Position numbers and translations under genes: made by a program. From positions 46,233 through 110,232 of the forward strand of contig JBGVRS010000149.1 in assembly GCA_045128635.1 (NCBI GenBank): 64,000 nucleotides of DNA, read 5' to 3'. Positions 41,636-50,572 of this stretch are shown piece after piece (position 1 is the stretch's first letter; the number at the start of each line of letters is the position of its first letter). This stretch comes from HGM12587 sp045128635. GTDB lineage: Bacteria > Bacillota > Clostridia > Lachnospirales > Lachnospiraceae. Below the pieces are notes generated by a model. That model searched no databases and was not told the DNA's origin. It worked only from the letters and a program-made list of their open reading frames with translations.

Positions 41636-43243
41636 ATGAAATTGAGATTTTTAGGTGCTGCGCATGAGGTCACGGGATCTTGTACATTACTTGAAGCAAG
41701 CGGTTATAAGATACTTGTGGATTGTGGTATGGAGCAGGGCGCAGATACGTATGAAAACTGTGAGATTCCGGTGTTGCCGGCAGATATTGACTGTGTGTTG
41801 CTGACACATGCCCATATTGATCATTCGGGAAAGATTCCAATGCTGGTTGCGCAAGGTTTTCATGGGGCGGTTTATTGTACCGGTGCGACAAGAGTTTTGT
41901 GTGATATGATGTTAAAAGACTCGGCACATATTCAGGAATCGGAAGCAGAATGGAAAAACCGTAAAGCGGAACGTTCCGGCGGGACGAAATATGTACCGCT
42001 TTATACCATGCAGGATGTAGAAGCGACTATGCCGCTGTTTGTACCATGCGATTATGAAAAAAGCTACCAGATTCTGGATAACGTGAAATTACGCTTTATT
42101 GATGCGGGGCATTTGCTTGGCTCTTCCAGCATTGAGGTGACGGTGACAGAAGGAGATGTAACGAAAGTTATCTTATTCTCCGGTGATGTAGGAAATATTG
42201 ACCGACCTTTGATTAAGGATCCAAGAAAACCGGAACATGCAGATATTGTTGTTGTGGAATCTACTTATGGAAATCGTCATCATGGAGCAAGAGCAGATTA
42301 CGTTTTGCAGATGACAAGAATGATTCAGGAAACCCTGGATCGAGGCGGAAATCTTGTGATTCCAGCATTTGCAGTGGGTAGAACTCAGGAAATGCTGTAT
42401 CTGATCCGTCATATAAAGGATAACGGGTTGATTAAAAATCATCCGAATTTTCAGGTATGGGTGGATAGTCCAATGGCAGTAGAAGCTACGGAAATCTATG
42501 CCGGAAATGTTATGGGATATTATGATGATGAGGCGATGGAATACATTCGAAAAGGAATTGATATTCTGAATTTTAACGGACTTCATAAATCGGTTACTAC
42601 AGCAGACTCCATGGCACTAAATACTGATAAATCACCGAAAATTATTATTTCGGCCAGTGGAATGTGTGAAGCAGGTCGTATTCGTCATCATTTGAAACAT
42701 AATCTTTGGAGAAGTGAAAGTACCATTTTGTTTGTAGGATATCAGTCTGTGGGTACCCTGGGAAATAAACTTTTAAGTGGTGCAACAAAGGTAAAACTTT
42801 TTGGAGAAGATGTGCAGGTAAATGCACATATTGAAAAAATGGACGGTATCAGCGGTCATGCAGATCTTGGCATTTTATTAGACTGGCTGGGTAATTTGAA
42901 AGAAGCACCGGAGCAGGTGTTTGTAAATCATGGAGATGATCTGGTGTGTGATGAATTTGCCGAAACTATTCAAAATACACTTGGCTTTTCTGCGACTGCA
43001 CCGTATAATGGAGCGGTGTATGACTTAATTACCGGAGAATGTCTGGAAGAAGGTAATAAAGTACGCATCCGCAAGGAAGAACCAATCTTAAAAGGAAAGA
43101 AGGTTTCTGCGATTTTCGAAAATCTGCTTAGAGCAGCAAGAAGGCTGGTGGCGGTTGTTGAAAAGAGCAGCGGATTTGCAAATAAGGATATAAAGAAATT
43201 TACAGCGGAAATTGATGCGCTGTGCGATAAATGGGAGAACTAG
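41636..43243 (+). CDS. beta-CASP metallo-beta-lactamase RNA-processing hydrolase
   Basis: A 535-residue enzyme of the YSH1/CPSF type. The metal-binding LLTHAHIDHSG has HAHIDH at 58-63; GHLLGSSSIEV, FSGDVGN and the beta-CASP motifs (SASGMCEAGRIRHHL, ISGHADLG) follow. A C-terminal region of about 70 residues follows the core. Likely an RNase acting on mRNA or rRNA ends; the target is not known. hflX starts five bases after its stop. Confidence 0.88.
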   Translation: MKLRFLGAAHEVTGSCTLLEASGYKILVDCGMEQGADTYENCEIPVLPADIDCVLLTHAHIDHSGKIPMLVAQGFHGAVYCTGATRVLCDMMLKDSAHIQESEAEWKNRKAERSGGTKYVPLYTMQDVEATMPLFVPCDYEKSYQILDNVKLRFIDAGHLLGSSSIEVTVTEGDVTKVILFSGDVGNIDRPLIKDPRKPEHADIVVVESTYGNRHHGARADYVLQMTRMIQETLDRGGNLVIPAFAVGRTQEMLYLIRHIKDNGLIKNHPNFQVWVDSPMAVEATEIYAGNVMGYYDDEAMEYIRKGIDILNFNGLHKSVTTADSMALNTDKSPKIIISASGMCEAGRIRHHLKHNLWRSESTILFVGYQSVGTLGNKLLSGATKVKLFGEDVQVNAHIEKMDGISGHADLGILLDWLGNLKEAPEQVFVNHGDDLVCDEFAETIQNTLGFSATAPYNGAVYDLITGECLEEGNKVRIRKEEPILKGKKVSAIFENLLRAARRLVAVVEKSSGFANKDIKKFTAEIDALCDKWEN

Positions 43244-43247
43244 AAAA

Positions 43248-44534
43248 GTGTCGGAATTAAAAGAAACTTTGGAAGAAAAAAAAGAGAGGGCGATTATCGT
43301 TGGCGTGGATTTGGGTACAACGGACGATTTTACAGAATCCATGGAGGAACTGGAAGCGCTTGCAGAAGCCTGTAATATGGAAGTTGTCTGTGTGGTAACT
43401 CAGAAAATGCCTGCAATTCACCATTCTCTCTATATAGGAACAGGAAAGGTTGCAGAGGTTCGTGAACATGTACAGAATCTCTGGGCAGATGTGGTTATTT
43501 TCGGAGATACTTTAACACCGTCTCAGCTTCGAAATCTGCAGCAGGAACTGGATATTGCAGTGATGGACAGAACTAACCTGATTCTTGAGATTTTTTCAAA
43601 GAGAGCCAGAACACGAGAAGCTCGCCTTCAGGTAGAGGTGGCAAATTTACAGTATATTTTACCAAGACTGGTTGGTATGCATGAAGCATTAAGCCGACAG
43701 GGTGGTGGAAGCGGTCTTGCGAATAAAGGCGCCGGTGAAAAGAAACTGGAGCTTGACAGACGTAAGATTGAACACCGGTTGGCTCAGCTTCGAAGAGAAC
43801 TGGAGGACGTATCCAAAGACCGCCAGACTCAGAGAAAACAGAGAGCAAACTCCGGGATTCCACGTGTGGCACTGGTAGGCTATACAAATGCCGGAAAATC
43901 AACTATGATGAATCAGATGCTTTCTGCTTATGGCGGTCCGGAAGAAAAACAGGTTATGGAAAAAGATATGCTGTTTGCGACTTTGGAAACCACCGTTCGA
44001 AACATTAAAATCGACAGAAACAGACAGTTGCTCTTATCTGACACCGTAGGTTTTATCAATCATTTACCTCATGGACTTGTCAAAGCATTCCGCTCTACAT
44101 TAGAAGAAGCCTGTGAAGCAGATTTGATTTTAAATGTGATTGATGCATCAGACCCTCATCATAAGCAGCATATTCAGGTGACAGAAGAAACATTAAAGGA
44201 TCTGAATGTAGGCGATGTGCCGATGATTTATATCTATAATAAAGCAGATAAATGTATGAAAGAAAAGCTTCCGATTATCCGTGGCGATGATAAAATTTAT
44301 TTATCTGCGAAATTAGGAGAAGGCCTACCGGAACTTATTGAAATGATTTTCAAAAAACTGCATTCCGGACATCTGGAAGCAGAATTCCTTGTTCCGTACA
44401 CAGACGGACGTGCGGTTTCTGATATTATGCAGAATAGTAATGTTTATGAAACTTCTTATGAAGAAGGCGGAACGAAATTAAAGGTCAGCTGTGAATTAGC
44501 GATTTTCCAAAAGTATAAAAATTATATTGTATAG
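43248..44534 (+). CDS. hflX: ribosome-associated GTPase HflX
   Basis: HflX rescues stalled ribosomes, often under heat stress. From GTG 43248 it has 428 residues. Motifs are G1 GYTNAGKST, G3 LSDTVGF and G4 YNKAD, with the N-terminal HflX domain (IYIGTGKVAEV, FGDTLTPSQLRNLQ, RQGGGSGLANKGAGEKKLE). The longer in-frame ATG start would overlap the preceding gene. Confidence 0.94.
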   Translation: MSELKETLEEKKERAIIVGVDLGTTDDFTESMEELEALAEACNMEVVCVVTQKMPAIHHSLYIGTGKVAEVREHVQNLWADVVIFGDTLTPSQLRNLQQELDIAVMDRTNLILEIFSKRARTREARLQVEVANLQYILPRLVGMHEALSRQGGGSGLANKGAGEKKLELDRRKIEHRLAQLRRELEDVSKDRQTQRKQRANSGIPRVALVGYTNAGKSTMMNQMLSAYGGPEEKQVMEKDMLFATLETTVRNIKIDRNRQLLLSDTVGFINHLPHGLVKAFRSTLEEACEADLILNVIDASDPHHKQHIQVTEETLKDLNVGDVPMIYIYNKADKCMKEKLPIIRGDDKIYLSAKLGEGLPELIEMIFKKLHSGHLEAEFLVPYTDGRAVSDIMQNSNVYETSYEEGGTKLKVSCELAIFQKYKNYIV

Positions 44535-44540
44535 TGACAG

Positions 44541-44574
44541 GCCGTATATACAGAGATGTATGTACGGCTTTTTT
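44541..44574 (+). terminator. terminator after hflX
   Basis: GCCGTA / TACGGC with an inner ATACA/TGTAT stem and T6. Confidence 0.85.
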
Positions 44575-44714
44575 ACTTATAGGAAAATATGGTGGTTTTC
44601 TTGAAAGAAACCGCTAAATGTGGTATTTTAGATGAGAAATCACTTTCTTAAAATGCATTATACAAAAATTCTCGCAGATGAAATCTGAAATCGAAAATTT
44701 GTTCGAAAATCAGG

Positions 44715-44770
44715 TTGACAGATAACAAATTTTATAATACTATTATAACAAGAAAACGAACGAATGTTCG
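44715..44770 (+). promoter_or_regulatory. recA promoter with LexA (SOS) box
   Basis: TTGACA (44715-44720), a 17-base spacer and TACTAT (44738-44743). The perfect Gram-positive SOS box CGAACGAATGTTCG lies at 44757-44770, just downstream of the start site, so LexA would block elongation or initiation. Confidence 0.9.
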
Positions 44771-44786
44771 CTAAAGGAGAAAAGTT

Positions 44787-45812
44787 ATGGCAAGTAAAGA
44801 TGAAAAGCAGAAAGCATTGGAAGCGGCTTTAGGTCAGATAGAGAAACAGTATGGTAAGGGAGCGGTTATGAAATTAGGCGATCACTCCCATATGCAGGTT
44901 GAAACTGTTCCGACAGGTTCTTTAAGTCTTGATATTGCATTAGGACTTGGTGGCGTGCCAAAGGGACGTATCATTGAAATTTATGGACCAGAGTCTTCCG
45001 GTAAAACAACAGTTGCTTTACATATGGTAGCTGAAGTTCAGAAACGTGGCGGCGTGGCTGGATTTATTGATGCAGAGCATGCACTGGACCCGGCATATGC
45101 AAAGAATATCGGTGTAGATATTGATAATCTTTATATTTCGCAGCCGGACTGTGGAGAGCAGGCGCTGGAAATTACAGAAACGATGGTTCGCTCAGGAGCA
45201 GTTGATATTGTAATTGTTGACTCTGTAGCTGCGTTGGTACCAAAAGCTGAAATTGATGGTGACATGGGAGATTCCCACATGGGTGTTCAAGCGCGTTTGA
45301 TGTCTCAGGCGCTTCGTAAACTGACAGCAATTGTAGGAAAGTCCAATTGTATTGTAATCTTTATTAACCAGCTTCGTGAAAAGATTGGTGTGATGTTCGG
45401 AAATCCGGAAACTACAACCGGTGGTCGTGCATTAAAATTTTATTCTTCCATTCGTTTGGATGTTCGTAGAACAGAAGCATTAAAACAGGGTGGTGAAGTG
45501 GTTGGTAACCACACAAGAGTTAAAGTTGTTAAAAATAAAGTGGCACCACCATTTAAAGAAGCAGAATTTGATATCATGTTTGGTAAAGGAATCGTAAAAG
45601 AAGGTGACTTGATTGATATTGCATCCAATTTAGGCATTATTGCAAAGAGTGGTGCATGGTATGCATACGAAGGAGAAAAGATCGGTCAGGGACGTGAAAA
45701 TGCAAAGACATTCCTTGCAACACATCCGGAAATTGCCGAAGAAGTAGAACTTAAGATTCGCCAGCATTATGGATTATTAGGTGGAGAAGCTGCAGAAACA
45801 GAGCAGGAATAA
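44787..45812 (+). CDS. recA: recombinase RecA
   Basis: RecA forms filaments on single-stranded DNA, drives homologous recombination and triggers LexA cleavage. The 341-residue protein has Walker A GPESSGKTT (67-75), SVAALVPKAEIDGDMGD, INQLREKIGVMFGNPETT and GGRALKFYSS. It has an SOS box in its leader. recX follows immediately. Confidence 0.98.
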   Translation: MASKDEKQKALEAALGQIEKQYGKGAVMKLGDHSHMQVETVPTGSLSLDIALGLGGVPKGRIIEIYGPESSGKTTVALHMVAEVQKRGGVAGFIDAEHALDPAYAKNIGVDIDNLYISQPDCGEQALEITETMVRSGAVDIVIVDSVAALVPKAEIDGDMGDSHMGVQARLMSQALRKLTAIVGKSNCIVIFINQLREKIGVMFGNPETTTGGRALKFYSSIRLDVRRTEALKQGGEVVGNHTRVKVVKNKVAPPFKEAEFDIMFGKGIVKEGDLIDIASNLGIIAKSGAWYAYEGEKIGQGRENAKTFLATHPEIAEEVELKIRQHYGLLGGEAAETEQE

Positions 45813-45813
45813 G

Positions 45814-46317
45814 ATGTTAGAAAGAGAATCTTTTTTAGACTTTGAAACAGAAGAAAAAAGTGAAAAAGAAATAAAAGACGAAGTTCGGCGCGCAAAAATG
45901 CGCGCCCTTCATCTTTTGACGGTAATGGATCGTACCGAAGCAAAGTTACGTGAAAAATTGCAGACTTCCTATTGTGAGGAAGCTGTTGAAACTGCAATCG
46001 AATATGTGAAAAAATTCGGATATTTAGATGACGAACGTTATGTCAGAGTTTACATCGAAAGCAAAAGTCGCACAAAAAGCCGCAAACAGATTGAGCAGGA
46101 ACTGATTTTTAACAAAGGGGTAACCAGAGAAGCAGTGGAGAGAGGTTTTGAAACGGCTCAGATGGCAGATGTCACCGAAGTGATTCAAAAATATATGCAA
46201 AAGAAGAGAATTGATCCGAAAAACTGTGATTATGAACAGAAGCAAAAATTCTTTGCATACATGATGAGAAAAGGTTTCCAAATTGAGGAACTGAAAAGGG
46301 TTTTTGACTTGACATAA
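45814..46317 (+). CDS. recX: regulatory protein RecX
   Basis: RecX modulates RecA filaments. The 167-residue protein from ATG 45814 has RRAKMRALHLLTVMDRTEAKL, FGYLDDERYVRVYIESK, and the repeated three-helix modules of the family. It begins one base after the recA stop, so it is coupled. Its last codons overlap the -35 box of the rny promoter. Confidence 0.92.
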   Translation: MLERESFLDFETEEKSEKEIKDEVRRAKMRALHLLTVMDRTEAKLREKLQTSYCEEAVETAIEYVKKFGYLDDERYVRVYIESKSRTKSRKQIEQELIFNKGVTREAVERGFETAQMADVTEVIQKYMQKKRIDPKNCDYEQKQKFFAYMMRKGFQIEELKRVFDLT

Positions 46318-46337
46318 TGCATAAAAAAGTATAAAAT
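46309..46337 (+). promoter_or_regulatory. rny promoter
   Basis: TTGACA (46309-46314), a 17-base spacer and TAAAAT (46332-46337), overlapping the recX stop. Confidence 0.85.
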
Positions 46338-46386
46338 TTATACGTTGTATTGCGAACAATGAAAATTAAATAAAGGAGGTGCTCCT

Positions 46387-47940
46387 GTGACGACTGTAAT
46401 TACAGTAATTCTTTGTGTAATTGCTATGATTGTAGCTGCTGTTATTGCGTCAATTGTTTCTGTAAACCGATTCAAAAAATCTGCAGAAGAGACACTTGGA
46501 AATGCAGATGCAAAAGCGCGTGAAATAATAGATGAAGCATTGAAGACTGCTGAAACAAAGAAACGTGAAGCGTTACTTGAAGCGAAAGAAGAAACTCTTC
46601 GTATGAAGAATGAATCTGAACGCGAAATCAAGGAAAGCAGAGCAGAAGTTCAGCGTTACGAAAGACGAATTCTTGCAAAAGAAGAGCAGTTGGACAAAAA
46701 GGCCATTGCTATGGAAAAGCGAGAAATCAATTTCGCTAACAAAGAAGAACGTCTTGCAAAAAAGACAGCAGAAATCGATGAACTTTACGAAAAAAGAGTA
46801 CAGGAACTGGAAAGAATCTCTGGTTTTACCTCCGAACAAGCAAAAGAATATCTTTTAAAAGCAGTTGAGGACGAAGTAAAGACCGATGCTGCCAAGTTGG
46901 TTAGGGAATTAGAAAACAAAGCAAAAGAAGAAGCATCTAAGAAAGCAAAAGATTATGTGGTAACTGCTATTCAGAAATGTGCAGCAGACCATGTGGCAGA
47001 AACTACAATTTCTGTAGTGCAGCTTCCTAGTGATGAGATGAAGGGACGTATCATTGGACGTGAAGGTCGAAATATCCGTACATTGGAAACAATGACAGGC
47101 GTTGATTTGATCATTGATGATACACCGGAAGCAGTTATCTTATCAAGCTTTGACCCGATTCGTAGAGAAGTAGCGAGAATCGCTCTTGAAAAACTGATTG
47201 TTGACGGACGTATTCATCCGGCAAGAATCGAAGAAATGGTAGAAAAAGCTCAGAGAGAAGTAGATACCATGATCCGCGAAGAAGGTGAAGCAGCTACATT
47301 AGAAGTAGGTGTTCACGGTATTCATCCGGAACTTGTAAAACTTCTCGGAAGAATGAAATTCAGAACAAGCTATGGACAGAATGCGTTAAAACATTCTATC
47401 GAAGTAGCTCATTTATCTGGACTTCTGGCAGCAGAAGTTGGGGTTGATGTGCGTGTCGCAAAACGTGCAGGTCTTTTACATGATATCGGTAAATCTATCG
47501 ATCACGAGGTTGAGGGATCCCATATCCAGATTGGTGTTGATTTGTGTAGAAAATACAAAGAATCTGCAACAGTTATTAACGCAGTTGAGTCTCATCATGG
47601 CGATGCAGAACCAACAACATTGGTTGCATGCCTTGTACAGGCTGCAGATACAATTTCTGCTGCAAGACCGGGTGCAAGACGTGAAACATTAGAAACCTAT
47701 ACAAACAGATTAAAACAACTTGAAGATATCACAAACTCCTTCCAGGGAGTTGACAAATCTTTTGCTATTCAGGCAGGAAGAGAGATTCGTATCATGGTGG
47801 TACCGGAAGTGGTTAGCGATGCCGATATGGTATTAATGGCTAGAAATATTTCTAAACAGATTGAAGCTGAAATGGAATATCCGGGACAGATTAAAGTAAA
47901 CGTGATTCGCGAAAGCCGTGTCATCGATTACGCAAAATAA
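46387..47940 (+). CDS. rny: ribonuclease Y
   Basis: RNase Y initiates mRNA decay at the membrane. The 517-residue protein starts at GTG (SD AAAGGAGG). An N-terminal membrane helix (about 3-25) and a long charged coiled coil (about 30-190) are followed by a KH domain (GRIIGREGRNIRTLE) and an HD domain (LLHDIGKSIDHE, SHHGD). Confidence 0.97.
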   Translation: MTTVITVILCVIAMIVAAVIASIVSVNRFKKSAEETLGNADAKAREIIDEALKTAETKKREALLEAKEETLRMKNESEREIKESRAEVQRYERRILAKEEQLDKKAIAMEKREINFANKEERLAKKTAEIDELYEKRVQELERISGFTSEQAKEYLLKAVEDEVKTDAAKLVRELENKAKEEASKKAKDYVVTAIQKCAADHVAETTISVVQLPSDEMKGRIIGREGRNIRTLETMTGVDLIIDDTPEAVILSSFDPIRREVARIALEKLIVDGRIHPARIEEMVEKAQREVDTMIREEGEAATLEVGVHGIHPELVKLLGRMKFRTSYGQNALKHSIEVAHLSGLLAAEVGVDVRVAKRAGLLHDIGKSIDHEVEGSHIQIGVDLCRKYKESATVINAVESHHGDAEPTTLVACLVQAADTISAARPGARRETLETYTNRLKQLEDITNSFQGVDKSFAIQAGREIRIMVVPEVVSDADMVLMARNISKQIEAEMEYPGQIKVNVIRESRVIDYAK

Positions 47941-47952
47941 ATAAGATTCAAA

Positions 47953-47988
47953 AACCTTTCATATACTTAGTATATGGGAGGTTTTTTT
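47953..47988 (+). terminator. rny terminator containing the SD of the next gene
   Basis: AACCTTTCATATAC pairs with GTATATGGGAGGTT, followed by T7 and then ATG at 47989. The GGGAGG in the 3-prime arm is the only SD for the downstream ORF. Confidence 0.75.
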
Positions 47989-48363
47989 ATGCTATTAAAA
48001 TTGGTGATTTTTCGATTGGTTCCTATCTGTGTGCTAGGACTACTAAAAGATCGATATCAGATAAAGTTAATGACGGGAGGCGTGTCTGTCTTATATGCAG
48101 TAGGTCTTGTAATGTCTGCGTGGAAAATAGTTATTCAGGAAAAGTGGCTGGGGATCCTTATATTGCCGATATCGTTGTTTCCACATTACATATGCTATAT
48201 ATTTGCTTTATGGATCATGCTGCGCTGCATATGGCATGCATGGTCGGAACGTGTCTGGAAAAGAGTGTATATTTTGTCGATTTTTAGTATTTTATTAGGT
48301 GTTTTGTCAGAAAACTATATAAATACAAAGATTTTACAAATATTTTTCAAAATTTTTAAATAA
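47989..48363 (+). CDS. SpoIIM-like integral membrane protein
   Basis: A 124-residue membrane protein with about four hydrophobic segments and the pattern LPISLFPHYICYIFALW near its centre, resembling the C-terminal half of SpoIIM, an engulfment protein usually encoded beside xerD in clostridia. It is shorter than the roughly 200-residue norm, so it is a reduced version or a distant relative. Its start is inside the terminator-SD module. Confidence 0.6.
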   Translation: MLLKLVIFRLVPICVLGLLKDRYQIKLMTGGVSVLYAVGLVMSAWKIVIQEKWLGILILPISLFPHYICYIFALWIMLRCIWHAWSERVWKRVYILSIFSILLGVLSENYINTKILQIFFKIFK

Positions 48364-48477
48364 AAAAATAAAATTTACATAACAAGATGTTGTATCATGG
48401 TGTGATATGGTTTCCGAAATATTGTGGAAAAGCCCGAAAACCCTTGATTTTACTGGGTTTTCTGCGAAAAAATCTGA

Positions 48478-48505
48478 TTGATTTTCGTGGAAAAATCTGT
48501 ATAAT
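48478..48505 (+). promoter_or_regulatory. probable xerD promoter
   Basis: TTGATT (48478-48483), a 16-base spacer and TATAAT (48500-48505), downstream of an AAAACCC/GGGTTTT hairpin (about 48438-48461). Confidence 0.7.
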
Positions 48506-48534
48506 CAAGATATATTATTTGGGAAGGTTATGAA

Positions 48535-49419
48535 ATGGAAGGGAATATAGCAGCTTTTGTTAACTATTTAAGCAAAGAGAAAAATGCGTCTTATAATACG
48601 CAGATTTCTTATGAGCGTGATTTGAGAAAATTGAAGGAATATTTGTTACAGCAGGGGATAACGAAGATTCAGGAAGTATCAGAGACTTCTTTGAATTCTT
48701 ATGTGCTTTTTTTAGAGAAACAGGGCAAAGCTGCTTCTACGGTGTCCAGATATATTGCATCTTTTAAAGGATTTTTTGAATATTGTCTGAAACATGGAGT
48801 CATCAGCAATGATCCTGCAGAGCGTTTAAAACCACCAAAGGTTGAAAAGAAGTTCCCGCAGATTCTGACAATTTCTGAAACACAGAAATTAATGGATGGT
48901 CCTGATCTTCAGTCAGATAAGGGGATTCGTGACAGAGCAATGCTGGAGCTGTTATATGCTACAGGAATTCGTGTATCAGAATTGATTTCGTTAAAAACAG
49001 AAGATATGAATCTTTCCATGGAATACGTAGTTTGCCATGAAAAGTCTAAAGACCGCATTATTCCATTTGGTGGAGAAGCGAAAAATGCGCTGGTGAAATA
49101 TCTTGAAAAAACGAGAGCACATATGATAGGAGAGGCTGAAAGCGAATATTTATTTGTGAACTGTTCAGGAAAACCAATGAGTCGTCAGGGATTCTGGAAA
49201 CTGATTAAATTCTATGCAGATAAAGCAGGTATTGAAAAAGAGATTACACCACATACGTTCAGACATTCTTTTGCAGCACATTTGTTGGAAAATGGTGCAG
49301 ATGTTCAGTCAGTGCAGAAAATGATGGGACATGCAGATGTATCTACAACACAGATGTATGTTGAGATGCAGGCTGGAAATGTACGTGACGTTTATAAAAA
49401 ATTTCACCCAAGAAGTTAA
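48535..49419 (+). CDS. xerD: tyrosine recombinase XerD
   Basis: A 294-residue recombinase resolving chromosome dimers at dif. The N-terminal SAM-like domain covers 1-95. Catalytic residues are Arg146 in ATGIRVSEL, His240 and Arg243 in HTFRHSF, His266 in MGHAD and Tyr275 in QMYVEM. The housekeeping length and chromosomal context separate it from the element integrase. Confidence 0.92.
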   Translation: MEGNIAAFVNYLSKEKNASYNTQISYERDLRKLKEYLLQQGITKIQEVSETSLNSYVLFLEKQGKAASTVSRYIASFKGFFEYCLKHGVISNDPAERLKPPKVEKKFPQILTISETQKLMDGPDLQSDKGIRDRAMLELLYATGIRVSELISLKTEDMNLSMEYVVCHEKSKDRIIPFGGEAKNALVKYLEKTRAHMIGEAESEYLFVNCSGKPMSRQGFWKLIKFYADKAGIEKEITPHTFRHSFAAHLLENGADVQSVQKMMGHADVSTTQMYVEMQAGNVRDVYKKFHPRS

Positions 49420-49427
49420 TACATAAC

Positions 49428-49455
49428 AAAAAGCAGGTTGTAAAACCTGCTTTTT
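49428..49455. terminator. bidirectional terminator
   Basis: AAAAAGCAGGTT / AACCTGCTTTTT between convergent xerD and the DAHP synthase gene. Confidence 0.9.
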
Positions 49456-49463
49456 GTTATGTA

Positions 49464-50492
49464 TTAGCAATTGTCTGCAATTTCGTAAAGAAGTTTTTCT
49501 GTATCTTCCCAGCCAAGACATGGGTCAGTGATGGATTTTCCATAACATTTATCATGAATTGTCTGATTTCCTTCTTCGATATAACTTTCAATCATAAAAC
49601 CTTTGACAAGTGTATGAATGTCTTTGTTATAACGACGGCTGTGAAGAACTTCTTTTGCAATACGAATCTGTTCTTTGTATTTCTTTGCGGAGTTAGAATG
49701 GTTGGTATCGATGATTGCTGCAGGATTCTGCAGATTTCTTTCTCCGTAAAGGTTTAATAATGTCATTAAATCTTCGTAATGGTAGTTAGGCTGATTTACG
49801 CCACGTTTGTTTACTGCACCGCGTAAAATGACGTGTGCCAGCGGATTTCCGTTTGTATTTACTTCCCATCCGCGATAAATGAAAGTATGTCCTTTCTGCG
49901 CTGCAACGACAGAGTTTAACATAACACTCATATCACCGCTGGTAGGGTTTTTCATGCCTGCAGGTACGTCAAAACCGCTGACAGTCAGACGATGCTGCTG
50001 ATCTTCTACAGAACGGGCACCAATTGCAACGTAAGAGAGAATATCGGAAAGATAGCCGTAATTTTCCGGATAGAGCATTTCATCCGCAGGAGTTAATCCT
50101 GTTTCTGCAATGGCACGCATGTGCATTTTTCTCATGGCGATAACACCTGCCAGTAAATCAGGTTTCTTTTCAGGGTCTGGCTGATGTACAATGCCTTTAT
50201 AGCCTTCACCGGTAGTACGTGGTTTGTTTGTGTAGATTCTAGGAATGATGATTACTTTATCTTTGATTTTTTCCTGAACAGGAGCTAATCTGCTGATATA
50301 ATCACAAACAGAGTCTTCGTGGTCAGCGGAACAAGGACCGATGATTGCAAGAAATTTATCACTTTCACCTGTGAAAACTTTTTTGATTTCCTCGTCACGA
50401 GCTGCCTTTACTGCTTCAATCTCCTTGGAAATAGGATATAATCCTTTAATCATATCCGGAGTTGGAAGTTCTTTTACAAATTCAAATCCCAT
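49464..50492 (-). CDS. aroF: 3-deoxy-7-phosphoheptulonate synthase (class I)
   Basis: DAHP synthase joins phosphoenolpyruvate and erythrose 4-phosphate at the entry to aromatic synthesis. The 342-residue minus-strand protein is of the AroF/AroG/AroH type: IGPCSADHEDSV, RIYTNKPRTT, GARSVEDQQHR, GMKNPTSGDM, RGGVN-like LRGAVNKRG and IDTNHSNSAKK. The isozyme cannot be assigned, so the symbol is approximate. Confidence 0.9.
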   Translation of the reverse strand: MGFEFVKELPTPDMIKGLYPISKEIEAVKAARDEEIKKVFTGESDKFLAIIGPCSADHEDSVCDYISRLAPVQEKIKDKVIIIPRIYTNKPRTTGEGYKGIVHQPDPEKKPDLLAGVIAMRKMHMRAIAETGLTPADEMLYPENYGYLSDILSYVAIGARSVEDQQHRLTVSGFDVPAGMKNPTSGDMSVMLNSVVAAQKGHTFIYRGWEVNTNGNPLAHVILRGAVNKRGVNQPNYHYEDLMTLLNLYGERNLQNPAAIIDTNHSNSAKKYKEQIRIAKEVLHSRRYNKDIHTLVKGFMIESYIEEGNQTIHDKCYGKSITDPCLGWEDTEKLLYEIADNC

Positions 50493-50529
50493 ATGTATTT
50501 CCTCTTTTCTTTAGCTTCACATGCAAAGT

Positions 50530-50558
50530 ATTATAATACGCTTTTTTGTTGAAATCAA
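50530..50558 (-). promoter_or_regulatory. promoter of the DAHP synthase gene
   Basis: On the minus strand TTGATT (plus 50553-50558), a 17-base spacer and TATAAT (50530-50535). No T-box or leader-peptide structure was found. Confidence 0.8.
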
Positions 50559-50572
50559 TAAAAAAGCACTGA

